Part shown: piece after piece, positions 43,937-53,171 of the stretch
How positions within the stretch are numbered: the stretch's first letter is position 1
Layout: each line of letters opens with the position of its first letter
Assembly (NCBI GenBank): GCA_046498185.1
Contig: JAWOBE010000032.1
Location: forward strand, 21,259-85,258
Reading direction: 5' to 3'
Length of the DNA stretch: 64,000 nt
Source of the DNA: CAYXDR01 sp046498185
Lineage (GTDB): Bacteria > Desulfobacterota > DSM-4660 > Desulfatiglandales > Desulfatiglandaceae
Translations under genes and position numbers: made by a program
The notes under the pieces: model-generated
What the model saw: the letters and a program-made list of their open reading frames with translations, nothing else
The model's database searches: none
What the model was told of the DNA's origin: nothing

Positions 43937-44611
43937 TCATCTCTCAGTATTCATAGGGTTTGAAAGGGAGGATTTCAAGTTTTCGAGTTCTCTTTCGATT
44001 TCTTCGTCCGCCGCCAGATGTGCTATCCGCCCCTCGAGGGAGTCTTTACCGAAATTGATCATTTCCGCCTCGGCTTCCATCCTGTCTATCCTGTTTTCGA
44101 GATTTTCAAACCTCACGATAGCATCCGAGTTGTCCATCCGCCTTATATCCTCTTGAGCGCGGCGCTTGTGCACAGCGTGGATATGCCTTTCGACCAGAAG
44201 ACGCTGCTTTTCTTTAGCGGATTCCAGCTTTTTTTCAAGTTGGCGGATATCGTCCTGGTATTCTTCGACAAGCAAGTCAAGGTCGGCTGCTTCCTGTTCC
44301 AGGGCCTGTTCCTTTTTTTCATATGCGCGTTTTTCAGCAAGAGCCTCTCGCGCAAGATCGTCTCTGCCCTTGCGCACCGCAAGCGACGCCCTTTCTCCCC
44401 AGGAATGCTGCCTTTCTGCCGCTTCCTCCGTTTCCCTGCGGATTCGTCGTGCCTGGGCGATAACACCTGCGCACGAACTTTTGAGTTCTACCAGCGTGTC
44501 TTCCATTTCCTGGATCATAAGCTTGATCAATTTTTCCGGATTTTCGGCTTTGTCCAGCATCGCATTCATGTTAGAGCTGATGATGTCACGAAATCGTGTA
44601 AAGATACCCAT
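43937..44611 (-). CDS. pspA: PspA, phage-shock / ESCRT-III-like membrane protein
   Basis: A 224-residue coiled-coil protein of the PspA/IM30 family: MGIFTRFRDIISSNMNAMLD opens with the amphipathic lipid-binding helix, followed by ENPEKLIKLMIQEMEDTLVELK and long heptads. It binds stressed membranes and restrains PspF. AGGAGG lies just before the ATG. It is the first gene of the pspABC operon, transcribed from the sigma-54 promoter below. Confidence 0.95.
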   Translation of the reverse strand: MGIFTRFRDIISSNMNAMLDKAENPEKLIKLMIQEMEDTLVELKSSCAGVIAQARRIRRETEEAAERQHSWGERASLAVRKGRDDLAREALAEKRAYEKKEQALEQEAADLDLLVEEYQDDIRQLEKKLESAKEKQRLLVERHIHAVHKRRAQEDIRRMDNSDAIVRFENLENRIDRMEAEAEMINFGKDSLEGRIAHLAADEEIERELENLKSSLSNPMNTER

Positions 44612-44651
44612 AGTGATTCCTCCTTTTATTTATAATTCGCATTTAGATTAA

Positions 44652-44665
44652 GCATGATCCGTGCC
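44652..44665 (-). promoter_or_regulatory. Sigma-54 promoter of pspABC
   Basis: On the minus strand the sequence reads CGGCACGGATCATGCTT: GG at 44664-44665, ten bases, GC at 44652-44653, the invariant -24/-12 spacing with a near-perfect consensus (TGGCACG-N4-TTGCW). It lies 40 bases upstream of the pspA start and faces PspF. Confidence 0.85.
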
Positions 44666-44811
44666 GGGAGGTTTGAGGCTCGTAAAAGGGATTGGATTTT
44701 CTTAAAGCCTCTAGTCTAAATTTGTGTAATTCAGATGGGTTGGTGTTCGTGGCACCTTTCCGGACCATCAAATTTTGTGGACGTTTTGGCGGTTGAATTC
44801 AGTCAGGTTAT

Positions 44812-44840
44812 ATGGTAATTAAAACCTTTAAATGGTAATT
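44812..44840. promoter_or_regulatory. Two ATGGTAATT repeats, candidate PspF enhancer
   Basis: ATGGTAATT at 44812-44820 and again at 44832-44840, exactly 20 bases (two helical turns) apart, 150-190 bases upstream of the sigma-54 promoter and just before pspF. This suits upstream activating sites and autorepression of pspF. Unproven. Confidence 0.5.
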
Positions 44841-44869
44841 TTAGCCAATAATGGGTGAAGGATGCCGAC

Positions 44870-45943
44870 ATGACTGCACGAAGACAGGTCTATGAACAAA
44901 CAGCGGTGCCGGGTAGTGTCGGCCGTGGGGAGGCATTGGGACAATCCGACGAATTTTTAGCGTTCCAGGAGCGCTTGTCGAAAGCCGCCCCGGTCGAAAG
45001 GCCTGTGCTGCTGGTGGGGGAAAGAGGCACCGGCAAGGAGCTGGCCGCGGCAAGGCTTCATTACCTGTCCCTTCGGTGGGATGGTCCTCTGGTGGCTTTG
45101 AATTGTGCGGCTCTCTCCCCGTCGTTGATCGAGGCCGAGCTTTTCGGCCATGAGAAAGGTGCATTCACCGGTGCCCTGCAAACGAGGCCAGGGAGATTCG
45201 AGGCGGCGGACGGTGGCACATTGTTTCTCGATGAACTGGGGGCAATTCCGATAGAAGTGCAGGAGAAAATCCTCAGGGTCGTCGAATATGGGACGTTCGA
45301 GCCGGTAGGAAGTGCGGTTTGCAAGGAAGTGAATGTCCGAATTGTGGGGGCGACCAACGCTGATCTGCCTGCATTGGCCGCCTGCGGGCGTTTCAAGCAG
45401 GATCTTTTGGACAGGCTGTCATTCGAAGTTCTTTCTCTCCCACCCCTGAGGGAAAGAACCGGGGATGTGATGTTGCTGGCCAGCCATTTTGCCGCTCGGA
45501 TGGCCTATGAACTCGGGCTGGATGAAGCCCCGGTATTCAGCGACGAAGCCATAAGGCGCCTTCAAAGGCACGAGTGGCCCGGAAACATCCGGGAGCTGAA
45601 AAATGTTGTTGAACGTGCGGTATACAGGGCTGGTTCCTGCACGATAACGGAAATCGTTTTCGATCCGTTTTTTTCGCCCTATGCTCCTGCGGACGCACCG
45701 CCGGCCGAAGCGATCGTACCCGATGCTTCTCCACCTGAAGATACCGGCGATGATTTTCTCGAACTTCCTTTGAAAGAGGCAGTGGCTCAATTGGAGATAC
45801 GCCTTGTGAAGCGCGCACTGGCAGAGGCCGGATATAACCAGAGAAAAGCAGCGGAAATACTCGGCGTCACCTACGACCAGTTCCGCGGTCTCTACCGCAA
45901 ATACCGCCCCCGACTCGAAGACGGTCGGGGGATACGGAAATGA
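44870..45943 (+). CDS. pspF: PspF-like sigma-54-dependent activator
   Basis: A 357-residue enhancer-binding protein with an AAA+ domain that starts almost at the N-terminus (as in PspF, no receiver domain): Walker A GERGTGKE, the sigma-54-contacting GAFTGA (residues 97-102), Walker [10 protein letters not shown], and a C-terminal Fis-type HTH ([24 protein letters not shown]). ATG 44870 has GAAGGAT upstream; a GTG at 44855 is possible. Divergent from pspABC, which its position and promoter say it activates when PspA lets go. Confidence 0.92.
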   Translation: MTARRQVYEQTAVPGSVGRGEALGQSDEFLAFQERLSKAAPVERPVLLVGERGTGKELAAARLHYLSLRWDGPLVALNCAALSPSLIEAELFGHEKGAFTGALQTRPGRFEAADGGTLFLDELGAIPIEVQEKILRVVEYGTFEPVGSAVCKEVNVRIVGATNADLPALAACGRFKQDLLDRLSFEVLSLPPLRERTGDVMLLASHFAARMAYELGLDEAPVFSDEAIRRLQRHEWPGNIRELKNVVERAVYRAGSCTITEIVFDPFFSPYAPADAPPAEAIVPDASPPEDTGDDFLELPLKEAVAQLEIRLVKRALAEAGYNQRKAAEILGVTYDQFRGLYRKYRPRLEDGRGIRK

Positions 45944-45969
45944 TCATTTATCCGTAAAATTTCTACGGA

Positions 45970-46419
45970 TCACTTGTTTCCAGGAACCGGAACCGTCAGA
46001 ACCGGAACAGGGCAGTGTTTGACCACTCTTTCTGTGACGCTGCCGAAAAGAAATCGACCGCGTCTGCCACGGCTTGCCATGACAACGAGGTCCATTTTCT
46101 CTCGATCCGCAAGTTTGAGTATTTCGCCTGCGGGTTCTCCGACAGCGATGTGCCGGATATAAAGGGGGCATCCCTGGAGGTTCCGGGAGCAGATGTCTTC
46201 AAGTTCGCGCTCCGCCGCCTCGCGTTCCATCTGCTGTATCTTCTCCGCATGGGAACGGTCGAAATCCCCGTACCATGCGCCGAAAGGTCCCATGCCTTCT
46301 ATCACGTAAAGGACATGAACCTCGGCCTGGTATTTTTCAGACAGCGATTGCACCAACGGCATTGCAAGCGCCGCGTTTTCAGATACGTCGGTGGGCCAGA
46401 GAATCTTTTTGATTTCCAT
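45970..46419 (-). CDS. UspA-type universal stress protein
   Basis: A 149-residue UspA-domain protein: KKILWPTDVSENA at the N-terminus and the ATP-binding G-x2-G-x9-G(S) pattern in GRRGRFLFGSVTERVVKHCPVPVL. ATP binding is likely. The AAGGAGG ribosome site is strong. It converges with pspF by 27 bases. Confidence 0.93.
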   Translation of the reverse strand: MEIKKILWPTDVSENAALAMPLVQSLSEKYQAEVHVLYVIEGMGPFGAWYGDFDRSHAEKIQQMEREAAERELEDICSRNLQGCPLYIRHIAVGEPAGEILKLADREKMDLVVMASRGRRGRFLFGSVTERVVKHCPVPVLTVPVPGNK

Positions 46420-46514
46420 GTCGTAACCTCCTTGTGAATTCCTCGTAGTCGTGCTCGATCCGGCGGGCGCAGGGAAGATTTATAGACACTGCGAGACGGC
46501 CGAACCGTCAAATT

Positions 46515-46715
46515 TCAATAATGCTTGTATTCATCCGGAAATACCAAATTAAATGACAGAATATGCGAACCTTTGATGACTGTCAACCAATGGGCATCGC
46601 CCAAAATCCACCGCCTAAGTTGGGAAAGGGTAGCGCCGAGGAAAAATGAGACCGCAAATATAGCCCCGACAACTACCCTGACACAGGGGGAAAAGGGGCT
46701 CTCCAACCATTTCAA
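46515..46715 (-). CDS. Possible small membrane protein (doubtful)
   Basis: A 66-residue frame with one hydrophobic stretch (VVVGAIFAVSFFLGATLSQ). The TTG start overlaps the stop of the kinase gene in the coupled form TTGA. There is no recognised family and the rest has no clear composition bias. It may be real by coupling, or chance; there are about 290 bases here with nothing else. Confidence 0.25.
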   Translation of the reverse strand: MKWLESPFSPCVRVVVGAIFAVSFFLGATLSQLRRWILGDAHWLTVIKGSHILSFNLVFPDEYKHY

Positions 46716-48433
46716 CTTTCAAGCGCCTCCCGGGTTCTGTTTGCCAAATCTTCCATAGAAAAAGGCTTCTGCATAAAATGTAACCCTTCTTCCAGCACTC
46801 CGTGGTGGGCGATGACGTCGGCGGTATAGCCTGACATAAACAAGCACTTGAGTTCCGGGTAAAGGGTTTTTATTCGAGCAGCCATATCTCGACCATTCAT
46901 TTTCGGCATAACTATGTCGGTTATCAGCAGGTCTATCTCGTGGGGATGTGTTTCCGCGAGCTTTATGGCCTCACTTGGCGAAACCGCGGATAATACCTGG
47001 TATCCAAGCTTTTCAAGCATGGTTTTGCCCATCATCAGGAGTATCGGCTCATCCTCAACCAGAAGCACAGTCTCATTTCCGCCCCTGATCGGCTTGGCTT
47101 CAACCGACTCTCCTTCCGCTTCAGGCTCTTCCAGGTGTCGCGGCAGGTAAATCCTGAAGATCGTGCCCTGCCCAACTTCACTGTAGACATTTATGAACCC
47201 GCTGTTCTGCTTGACGATGCCATAAACCATCGGGAGTCCCAGGCCGGTTCCTTTCCCCACTTGCTTGGTGGTGAAAAACGGATCGAATATGTTTTGGAGA
47301 TCTCTTTTATTTATCCCCATACCGTCGTCGCTGACGGTCAGGAGCACGTATTCGCCCGGTACAAGCCAGGGAGAACGTTCGATACAATCATCTTCTCGAA
47401 GGACAATATTTTTCGTTTCAATAGTTATCCGGCCGACATCTCTGATTGCGTCCCTGGCATTGCTGCAAAGGTTTGCGAGGATCTGATCGATTTGTGTGGA
47501 ATCCATTTTAACCGGCCACAAGTTTTTCCCCGGTCGCCACACAAGATCAATATCTTCTCCGACAAGCCTTCGAAGCATTTTGAGCATACCCTCGACGGTC
47601 TCATTAAGATCGAGCACCTTTGGCGCAATCGTCTGTTTGCGGGCGAAGGCAAGGAGCTGTTTGGTAAGCTCGGTGGAACGCTTGGCTGCTTGCTGGATTT
47701 CCGTAAGGCTGCTGTAAAAGGGCTGGCTTGGGTCCATGGTATCAAGAGCCATTTCCGCATGACCGAGGATAATCCCCAGCATGTTGTTGAAATCGTGGGC
47801 GACGCCACCCGCCAGCCGGCCCACTGATTCCATCTTCTGAGCTTGCGTAAGTTGGCTTTCCAGCTTTTTCTGTTCCTCTTCCGCATGCTTGCGTTTGGTG
47901 ATGTCGACAACAATACCTTCGTGACGGATAACTTCGCCGTTCTCGTCAAAATATGCCCGTGTGCTGTTGGACACCCATATTTCGGATCCGTCTTTGCATC
48001 GGACCTTGAATTCGAAACTTTCAACGTGCCCTTGTTCCATCAATATGGCTCTGTACTTTTCCCGGTCTCGAGGGTTGGCATAGTACTGCGATGCAATGTC
48101 GGTAATTGAGGAAACAAAATCTTCGGGGGATTCATAATGCAAGATGCGGGCGAAGGCGGGATTTACATCAATAAAACGTCCCTCAGGCGTGCTTTGGAAA
48201 AAGCCGACCACGGAGTTTTCGAAAATCCTGCGATACTTTTCGTCGCTCTCCCTCAGGGCATCTTTGGTGAGCTTCAGTAGGTCTGATTTTTTCTCCAACT
48301 CTAGGATTCTTTTCTTCAGTATGCTTATCTCTTCGACGAATTCCCGGCGTGTCTTTGACTGGTCTATCATGGTTCTCTCTTGTCCTCTGAAATGATGTTG
48401 CAACTTAGCCCCGTGTGTCAGAATAGTTGCCAT
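46712..48433 (-). CDS. PAS hybrid histidine kinase with C-terminal receiver
   Basis: About 573 residues, soluble, no membrane helix. After a short coiled coil comes a PAS domain ([19 protein letters not shown]) with a PAC extension, then HisKA (phosphoacceptor His213 in [11 protein letters not shown]), the HATPase with N, G1 and G2 boxes ([19 protein letters not shown] and [12 protein letters not shown]) and a receiver (Asp506 in [13 protein letters not shown]). Its signal is unknown. ATG 48433 has AAGGA upstream; ATG 48370 is an alternative. No DNA-binding response regulator is adjacent. Confidence 0.9.
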   Translation of the reverse strand: MATILTHGAKLQHHFRGQERTMIDQSKTRREFVEEISILKKRILELEKKSDLLKLTKDALRESDEKYRRIFENSVVGFFQSTPEGRFIDVNPAFARILHYESPEDFVSSITDIASQYYANPRDREKYRAILMEQGHVESFEFKVRCKDGSEIWVSNSTRAYFDENGEVIRHEGIVVDITKRKHAEEEQKKLESQLTQAQKMESVGRLAGGVAHDFNNMLGIILGHAEMALDTMDPSQPFYSSLTEIQQAAKRSTELTKQLLAFARKQTIAPKVLDLNETVEGMLKMLRRLVGEDIDLVWRPGKNLWPVKMDSTQIDQILANLCSNARDAIRDVGRITIETKNIVLREDDCIERSPWLVPGEYVLLTVSDDGMGINKRDLQNIFDPFFTTKQVGKGTGLGLPMVYGIVKQNSGFINVYSEVGQGTIFRIYLPRHLEEPEAEGESVEAKPIRGGNETVLLVEDEPILLMMGKTMLEKLGYQVLSAVSPSEAIKLAETHPHEIDLLITDIVMPKMNGRDMAARIKTLYPELKCLFMSGYTADVIAHHGVLEEGLHFMQKPFSMEDLANRTREALES

Positions 48434-49095
48434 TTTTATTTCCTTGATTTGGTAATTTTCTGGAAGCATTCCAGCATCGGTGGGGGATACCCTTGTCAAT
48501 GGCAATGTCAAAAGCCGCCTGATCGGCGCCTGCCCTCTCATCTGATATGATCTTGGTTATTGTGCAGTTATAGTACAATATTGGAATGACTTTATTGATA
48601 ATCTAGATTTGTTTATTTTAATCGTTCATTTAAAGTCCTATTGGTATCAAGTGTATATTGTGAAAATTTATGCTGTTGGCCTTATTAAATTAAAGTACTG
48701 AATCGGCGGATTCATTGTCAAGAAAAAATGGTTAGAATTGAGAAGTAGAAATTGTTTTTCGTCAAGTTTGATGACCTCGTAAAAGGTCGAAAACTGTCCT
48801 TTTTTGTCATTTTTCGGTATTCAATAACCAGCTTCTATTATACAGCATTCGGTAGGCGTTAAAGCGGAAAAGGTGAAGACAGAATTAGGTCGCGGCCAGG
48901 TGTTTTCTGGGTGGGATTCAATTGATTCTATGAGAACCTATAGCTCATATAGGGTGGTCCGATATAAAGCGTCAAAACTATCGTAATTTCCAGTTTGACA
49001 TATCGGATTTATCGATATAATGTCCGCTCGTTCTGCTTTTTAAGGAGATATTACTGGAAAGCGGCACAGCATCCCAGGAAAATGAGGAGATTGAT
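48434..49095. other. 662-base intergenic region before the selenium genes
   Basis: No convincing gene. It holds a TCGTAAAAGG element near 48780, related to the start of repeat B (28725) and to 44682, and an AT-rich block. The promoter at 48995-49021 for yedE lies here. The rest shows nothing I can name. Confidence 0.55.
48995..49021 (+). promoter_or_regulatory. Putative promoter of the selenium cluster
   Basis: TTGACA at 48995-49000 and TATAAT at 49016-49021, both perfect consensus, but only 15 bases apart instead of 17. It lies about 75 bases before the yedE start. The short spacer would weaken it unless an activator is used. Confidence 0.45.
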
Positions 49096-50184
49096 ATGAG
49101 CGAGCGGAAAAATTTTTTTGCAACAAGAGCGGGGATTATAGCGGTGGGAGCCGTTATTGGTGTTATCGCCGCTTTGCTTCAAAAGGCAGGAAACCCTGCC
49201 AACATGGGAATATGCGTCGCATGTTTCGAACGGGATATTGCGGGGGCGATCGGGCTTCACCGTGCGGCCGTGGTTCAGTACATACGGCCTGAAATCATCG
49301 GTTTTGTCATCGGTTCTTTGATTGCCGCTTACTTGTCGAAGGAATTTCGACCCCGGTCCGGCTCCGCGCCTATCGTTCGGTTCGTGCTGGGCATGTTTGC
49401 GATGATCGGCGCCCTTGTGTTTCTGGGTTGCCCTTGGCGGGCGGTGCTTCGTCTGGCAGGCGGGGATGGAAACGCGCTGTTCGGCATAGCCGGGCTTGCC
49501 GCGGGAGTGTGGATAGGGACCCTGTTTCTGAAGGGCGGATATAACCTGGGCCGAGCCGGCGGCACGCGTTCATCCGTGGGGTGGCTTTTCCCGATTACGA
49601 TGCTTGGTTTGCTCGTGATCATGCTGTTAAATCCCCAGATCCAGGGGGAACCTAAAAGCGGTGTTCTCTTTTACAGCTTAAAAGGCCCCGGTTCCATGCA
49701 GGCGCCGCTGTTGATTTCTCTGGCCGCAGGTCTGGCGATCGGTTTAATGGCTCAACGAAGCCGTTTTTGCACGATGGGCGCCCTGCGAGACCTGATTCTT
49801 TTCAAGCAGACTCACCTTTTCGGCGGGCTTGTCGCACTTTTGATATTTTCCTTTTTAACGAATCTGGTTGTTGGCCAGTTCAAACCAGGTTTCGTGGGCC
49901 AGCCTGTTGCTCACACGATGGGGCTCTGGAACTTCGGCGGGATGGTTTTGGCTGGTCTCGCTTTTGCTCTGGCGGGAGGCTGTCCGGGCCGCCAACTGTT
50001 TTTGGCTGGAGAAGGAGATGGTGATGCCGCGGTGTTCGTCTGGGGGATGATCGTTGGCGCGGGGATTTCCCATAATTTCGGACTGGCGAGTTCTCCCTCC
50101 GGTGTCGGCCCTCATGGCATAGCGGCGGTGCTCGTGGGTATGGCTGTATGTGTATTTATCGGGATGACGATGAAACAGAGATGA
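49096..50184 (+). CDS. yedE: YedE/FdhT-type selenium-metabolism membrane transporter
   Basis: A 362-residue, highly hydrophobic protein with about nine helices, YedE/YeeE (Sulf_transp) family. Cysteine motifs in the membrane part (ICVACFERD, FLGCPWRAV, RSRFCTMGALRD and GGCPGRQLFLAGEGDGDAAVF) match the selenium-linked YedE group, which is found beside selD or selenophosphate genes; transport of a selenium or sulfur species is inferred. GAGGAG precedes the ATG. Followed by three small genes with near-overlapping boundaries. Confidence 0.87.
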   Translation: MSERKNFFATRAGIIAVGAVIGVIAALLQKAGNPANMGICVACFERDIAGAIGLHRAAVVQYIRPEIIGFVIGSLIAAYLSKEFRPRSGSAPIVRFVLGMFAMIGALVFLGCPWRAVLRLAGGDGNALFGIAGLAAGVWIGTLFLKGGYNLGRAGGTRSSVGWLFPITMLGLLVIMLLNPQIQGEPKSGVLFYSLKGPGSMQAPLLISLAAGLAIGLMAQRSRFCTMGALRDLILFKQTHLFGGLVALLIFSFLTNLVVGQFKPGFVGQPVAHTMGLWNFGGMVLAGLAFALAGGCPGRQLFLAGEGDGDAAVFVWGMIVGAGISHNFGLASSPSGVGPHGIAAVLVGMAVCVFIGMTMKQR

Positions 50185-50202
50185 TGAAAGGAGTAAAAAA
50201 AC

Positions 50203-50424
50203 ATGTCCAGTATTGTGGATGCGCGAGGACTTTCTTGCCCGCAACCGGTTTTGATGACCATGAACGAGATCAAAAAGAGCAGCGGGGACGAAATAGTGGT
50301 GTTGGTGGACACCGAGACGTCCAAGGAAAACGTCAGCAGGGCCGCCGCCACCAAGGGCTGGATTGTCGATGGAATTGAAAACGATGGCGATGAATTCCGA
50401 CTTACGATAGTCAAAGGGAAGTGA
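50203..50424 (+). CDS. TusA/SirA-family sulfur (selenium) carrier protein
   Basis: A 73-residue TusA-like protein with the family CPxP motif, here DARGLSCPQPVLMTMNE, and a small alpha/beta fold. It is the YedF type that accompanies YedE. The cysteine would carry persulfide or selenium. It overlaps the next gene (TGATG). Confidence 0.92.
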   Translation: MSSIVDARGLSCPQPVLMTMNEIKKSSGDEIVVLVDTETSKENVSRAAATKGWIVDGIENDGDEFRLTIVKGK

Positions 50425-50978
50425 TGTTCCTCGCGAAACTGTTTGACAGAAAAGATCGGCGCGACGGCAACCGGCACGATAAGACCGACAGGGGGATCCT
50501 TGTATTCGAAAATACCAGTGAGGTTATCCGTGCGGAGCGTATCCTCAAGGAAGCCGGGTGGAAGGTCAAGGTCATGGGGCCGCCGCCGGAGATCCGCACA
50601 GGGTGCGACCTGGTGATAGAAATCCCGCTTCTCGAGAGGCTCAATATGCTGCGTTTGCTGGAAAAGGAAAAAATCGAGCCACTTCAATTTGTCCCGGTCA
50701 CCGGCCCGCTACTTAAGCCCGTTGATCTTTTCCATACCAAGAGGATAGGGGGCTACCTGATGGTTCGGGCCGCAAATATGAAAATTACGATCGATTCCAC
50801 CTCCGGGGTGATCGTGAATATATCGGGTGGGGGCTGCCCGGATGTGCCGTTTCTCGCCGCGGAGATGGTGGGATTACATTTGAAAAAAGCCCCAAGCCCG
50901 CACGATATCGGTCATACCTTGTGTGGCTATGCGCTGCACCTTGCATTCGAGGAAGTTAAACGGCTATGCTCGGAATAG
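50424..50978 (+). CDS. DUF3343 protein with extra C-terminal domain
   Basis: A 184-residue protein. The N-terminal ~100 residues match DUF3343, a putative Se/S carrier domain found with YedE and YedF (GILVFENTSEVIRAERILKEAG and TGCDLVIEI). The C-terminal ~85 residues, with SGGGCPDVPFLAAEM and HTLCGYALHLAF, are not part of that family as I know it. Two cysteines there (GGGC and LCGY) could take part in thiol or selenol chemistry. It overlaps the kinase-like gene by 13 bases. Confidence 0.8.
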   Translation: MFLAKLFDRKDRRDGNRHDKTDRGILVFENTSEVIRAERILKEAGWKVKVMGPPPEIRTGCDLVIEIPLLERLNMLRLLEKEKIEPLQFVPVTGPLLKPVDLFHTKRIGGYLMVRAANMKITIDSTSGVIVNISGGGCPDVPFLAAEMVGLHLKKAPSPHDIGHTLCGYALHLAFEEVKRLCSE

Positions 50979-51865
50979 TTGGTACAGTACCAGATCCGGA
51001 TTTTCCGGTCGTGGAAGGAGAAGTTTCTGTCAAGGGAGAATCGGTACATATCGGAGGTTTCAGCGCCCCGGTCAACCGCGGAACCCCGGCGCTGCTGGCG
51101 GCATCGGTCGCTACGGCTGGTGTGCTGGGGCTCGGCGAGGTACGGGCTTTTCTGGTAGGGGATCTTGGAACCGGTTCCGGAAGCAGGTCACTTTATGCAT
51201 ATCTCGAAAAAAATTTGCCGTCACGGAATTTGAGCGTGTTGCTGTTTCATTATCTTCAACCGGATGTGGATTGGCACTACAGGGTGCTTTTTGCCGTTCA
51301 GGAGATGGCTTCCAGGCCCATTCTTGTAGGCGATGCAGGTTTTATGTACGCAGCGAAGATGAGCGGCCAGGCGCCCGAATACGACCTTTTCACCCCGGAT
51401 GCCGGAGAACTCGCGTTTCTGGCGGACGAACAGGCGCCGCATCCATTTTATACAAGGGGATTCATTCTTCATGATGAGATGAAAGTCCCGGAGTTGATCG
51501 CCCGTGCATACGAGTACCGGAATGCCTCAAAACATCTTCTGGTAAAAGGGAAAAAGGATTACATCGCAACCAGGGACGGCATCCTGGCGGAGGTGGATGC
51601 ACCTTGGGAAGAGGCCCTTGAATGTATCGGAGGCACCGGCGATACCTTGAGCGGGATCGCCGCGGCGCTGCTCGAATCGGGGATGCCGGTTCCCAAAGCC
51701 GCATATCTCGCAGCGCGGATAAACCGCCTTGCAGGGAGTCTTGCCCACCCTAATCCGGCCACACAGGTCTTTGAGATAATCCGTGCTATTCCCGAAGCAT
51801 TTGAAAAGATAGACGGCGGGGTATCCGCCGTATCATCCTCGATATGCTTGGAATCCCCATCTTAA
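50966..51865 (+). CDS. Ribokinase-fold protein, NAD(P)H-hydrate dehydratase/sugar-kinase-like
   Basis: A 299-residue protein of the ribokinase/YjeF C-terminal type: GGTGDTLSGIAAALLESGM carries the GTGD anion hole and catalytic aspartate. The N-terminal part (VVEGEVSVKGESVHIGGFSAPVNRGTPALLAASVA) is unusual for NAD(P)HX dehydratase. The gene is the last of the selenium cluster and overlaps the DUF3343 gene. Its role there is unknown; a sugar-kinase-like gene recurs in such loci, as I recall, so it may be part of the system. Confidence 0.8.
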   Translation: MLGIVGTVPDPDFPVVEGEVSVKGESVHIGGFSAPVNRGTPALLAASVATAGVLGLGEVRAFLVGDLGTGSGSRSLYAYLEKNLPSRNLSVLLFHYLQPDVDWHYRVLFAVQEMASRPILVGDAGFMYAAKMSGQAPEYDLFTPDAGELAFLADEQAPHPFYTRGFILHDEMKVPELIARAYEYRNASKHLLVKGKKDYIATRDGILAEVDAPWEEALECIGGTGDTLSGIAAALLESGMPVPKAAYLAARINRLAGSLAHPNPATQVFEIIRAIPEAFEKIDGGVSAVSSSICLESPS

Positions 51866-51871
51866 AGCAAT

Positions 51872-51889
51872 AGGTCCCCGGTCAGGGAC
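51872..51889 (+). terminator. Hairpin after the selenium cluster
   Basis: GGTCCC (51872-51877) and GGGACC (51884-51889) around a six-base loop, just past the last gene, flanked by ATA and TAT which can extend the pairing with a bulge. There is no T run, so termination is possible but not typical. Confidence 0.4.
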
Positions 51890-52006
51890 CCCTATGCGGT
51901 AAATGCTGTCACAAGTAAATTACTCCTTGACATGCCATCAGTAAAAGAGGGAAAAATAAATTTCACTAGTGCTCATCCGGAGATGTTCGCCTAAAAGGTT
52001 ACCCCT

Positions 52007-52020
52007 CAGGTGAAAACCTG
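52007..52020 (+). promoter_or_regulatory. GAAA-tetraloop hairpin in the leader of dctP (cluster 2)
   Basis: CAGGT-GAAA-ACCTG, a perfect five-pair stem capped by a GNRA tetraloop, about 57 bases before the dctP start. Surrounding GGTTACC and CCCC runs could extend it. No known riboswitch class fits by eye. Confidence 0.35.
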
Positions 52021-52077
52021 ACCCCCGCACTACTCAGAAGTGTTTGAAAAACAATAGAGTATCGGAAAGGAGAGTAT

Positions 52078-53103
52078 ATGAGGAATAAACTGCGTATCTT
52101 AATGGCATTTACGGTATGTATGGCGTTTACGTTGGCCTTGACATCTCAGGCATCGGCGAAAAAACCTGAATTCAAACTGAAGTGTGCACAGGCGATGATG
52201 CCCAAAAACAGTCTAACTCACCAGATGATGCTTGAAATGTGCGAGAACATCACGAAGCGAACCGATGGGGCTGTAACTTGGAAATTTTTCGGCCCTGAAG
52301 TGGGGGACTGGCTCGAACTGGAACGAATGGTCATGAAGGGTGTTATCGATGTTCAATTTAATGCATGGGACACGAGCCTCGATCCCCGCTGGAACGTAAT
52401 TTATCTCCCGTTTCTCGCCAGCACGTGGGATGAAGTCAGGAAGGTCTATGCCAGCGGCGGGCCCTATGACGAACTTGGTAAATCCTGGGCTCAAGACGCA
52501 GGGCTCTACTACCTCGGCACATGGCTCAACACCATGGGCAGCCTCGGGTTGAACGGCCCGCCTGTAACCAGTATAGAGGGTGCCGCCGGAAAAAAGATCC
52601 GATGCCCACCCCTGAACATGTTCAAATGCTATGTGGAGAAGATGGGCTTTACCACCGTAACCATCCCCTGGGCCGAAGCACCCACCTCGGTGTCGACAGG
52701 TGTGGTGGACGGCTGGGTGGGAAGTGGGGCGGTGTATATGTACGACCTATTTCGCGACGTAGCCAAAACCATGGTGGTTACCTACGATTTCGGTGAGATG
52801 TGGTCAATAACCATGAACCATAAGAAGTGGCAGAAGCTCCCCCCTGAGTATCAAAAGATCTTTCAGGAAGAATCGGACAAGATCATCGCCGCACACCTCG
52901 ATAAAGTCGAAGAGGAAGAACTGACTTATCAACAGAAGTTGAAGGATCATGGGTGGACCGTGGTTGATATGGCCGTGGAGCATCCGGAAGAGTTGAAGCG
53001 CTGGCGGGATGAGGCCAGGAAGTGTTGGGACGTATTTGAGCCGGTGGTTGGAAAAATTTGGATGGATAAGATCAAAGAAATCATGGGCATGCCTGTGGAT
53101 TAG
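52078..53103 (+). CDS. dctP: TRAP transporter substrate-binding protein DctP (cluster 2)
   Basis: A 341-residue periplasmic binding protein with a signal peptide (cleavage near ASA, residue ~24). The DctP features are VQFNAWDTSL, GKKIRCPPLNM (ligand-binding arginine region) and VDGWVGSGA. It is only distantly like the cluster 1 protein, so a different ligand is likely. GGAAAGGAG precedes the ATG. First gene of dctP-dctQ-dctM on the plus strand. Confidence 0.93.
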   Translation: MRNKLRILMAFTVCMAFTLALTSQASAKKPEFKLKCAQAMMPKNSLTHQMMLEMCENITKRTDGAVTWKFFGPEVGDWLELERMVMKGVIDVQFNAWDTSLDPRWNVIYLPFLASTWDEVRKVYASGGPYDELGKSWAQDAGLYYLGTWLNTMGSLGLNGPPVTSIEGAAGKKIRCPPLNMFKCYVEKMGFTTVTIPWAEAPTSVSTGVVDGWVGSGAVYMYDLFRDVAKTMVVTYDFGEMWSITMNHKKWQKLPPEYQKIFQEESDKIIAAHLDKVEEEELTYQQKLKDHGWTVVDMAVEHPEELKRWRDEARKCWDVFEPVVGKIWMDKIKEIMGMPVD

Positions 53104-53171
53104 GAATTCTTGGCAGGGGACGGGGAGTGGTCTTTATCTTCGTCCCCTGTCGTCATCGACCAGGAGAAATT

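Noticed and set aside
48434..49095. SECIS element or selenocysteine gene near yedE
   Set aside because: No in-frame TGA context inside a recognisable selenoprotein, and no stem-loop that I could place after a TGA.
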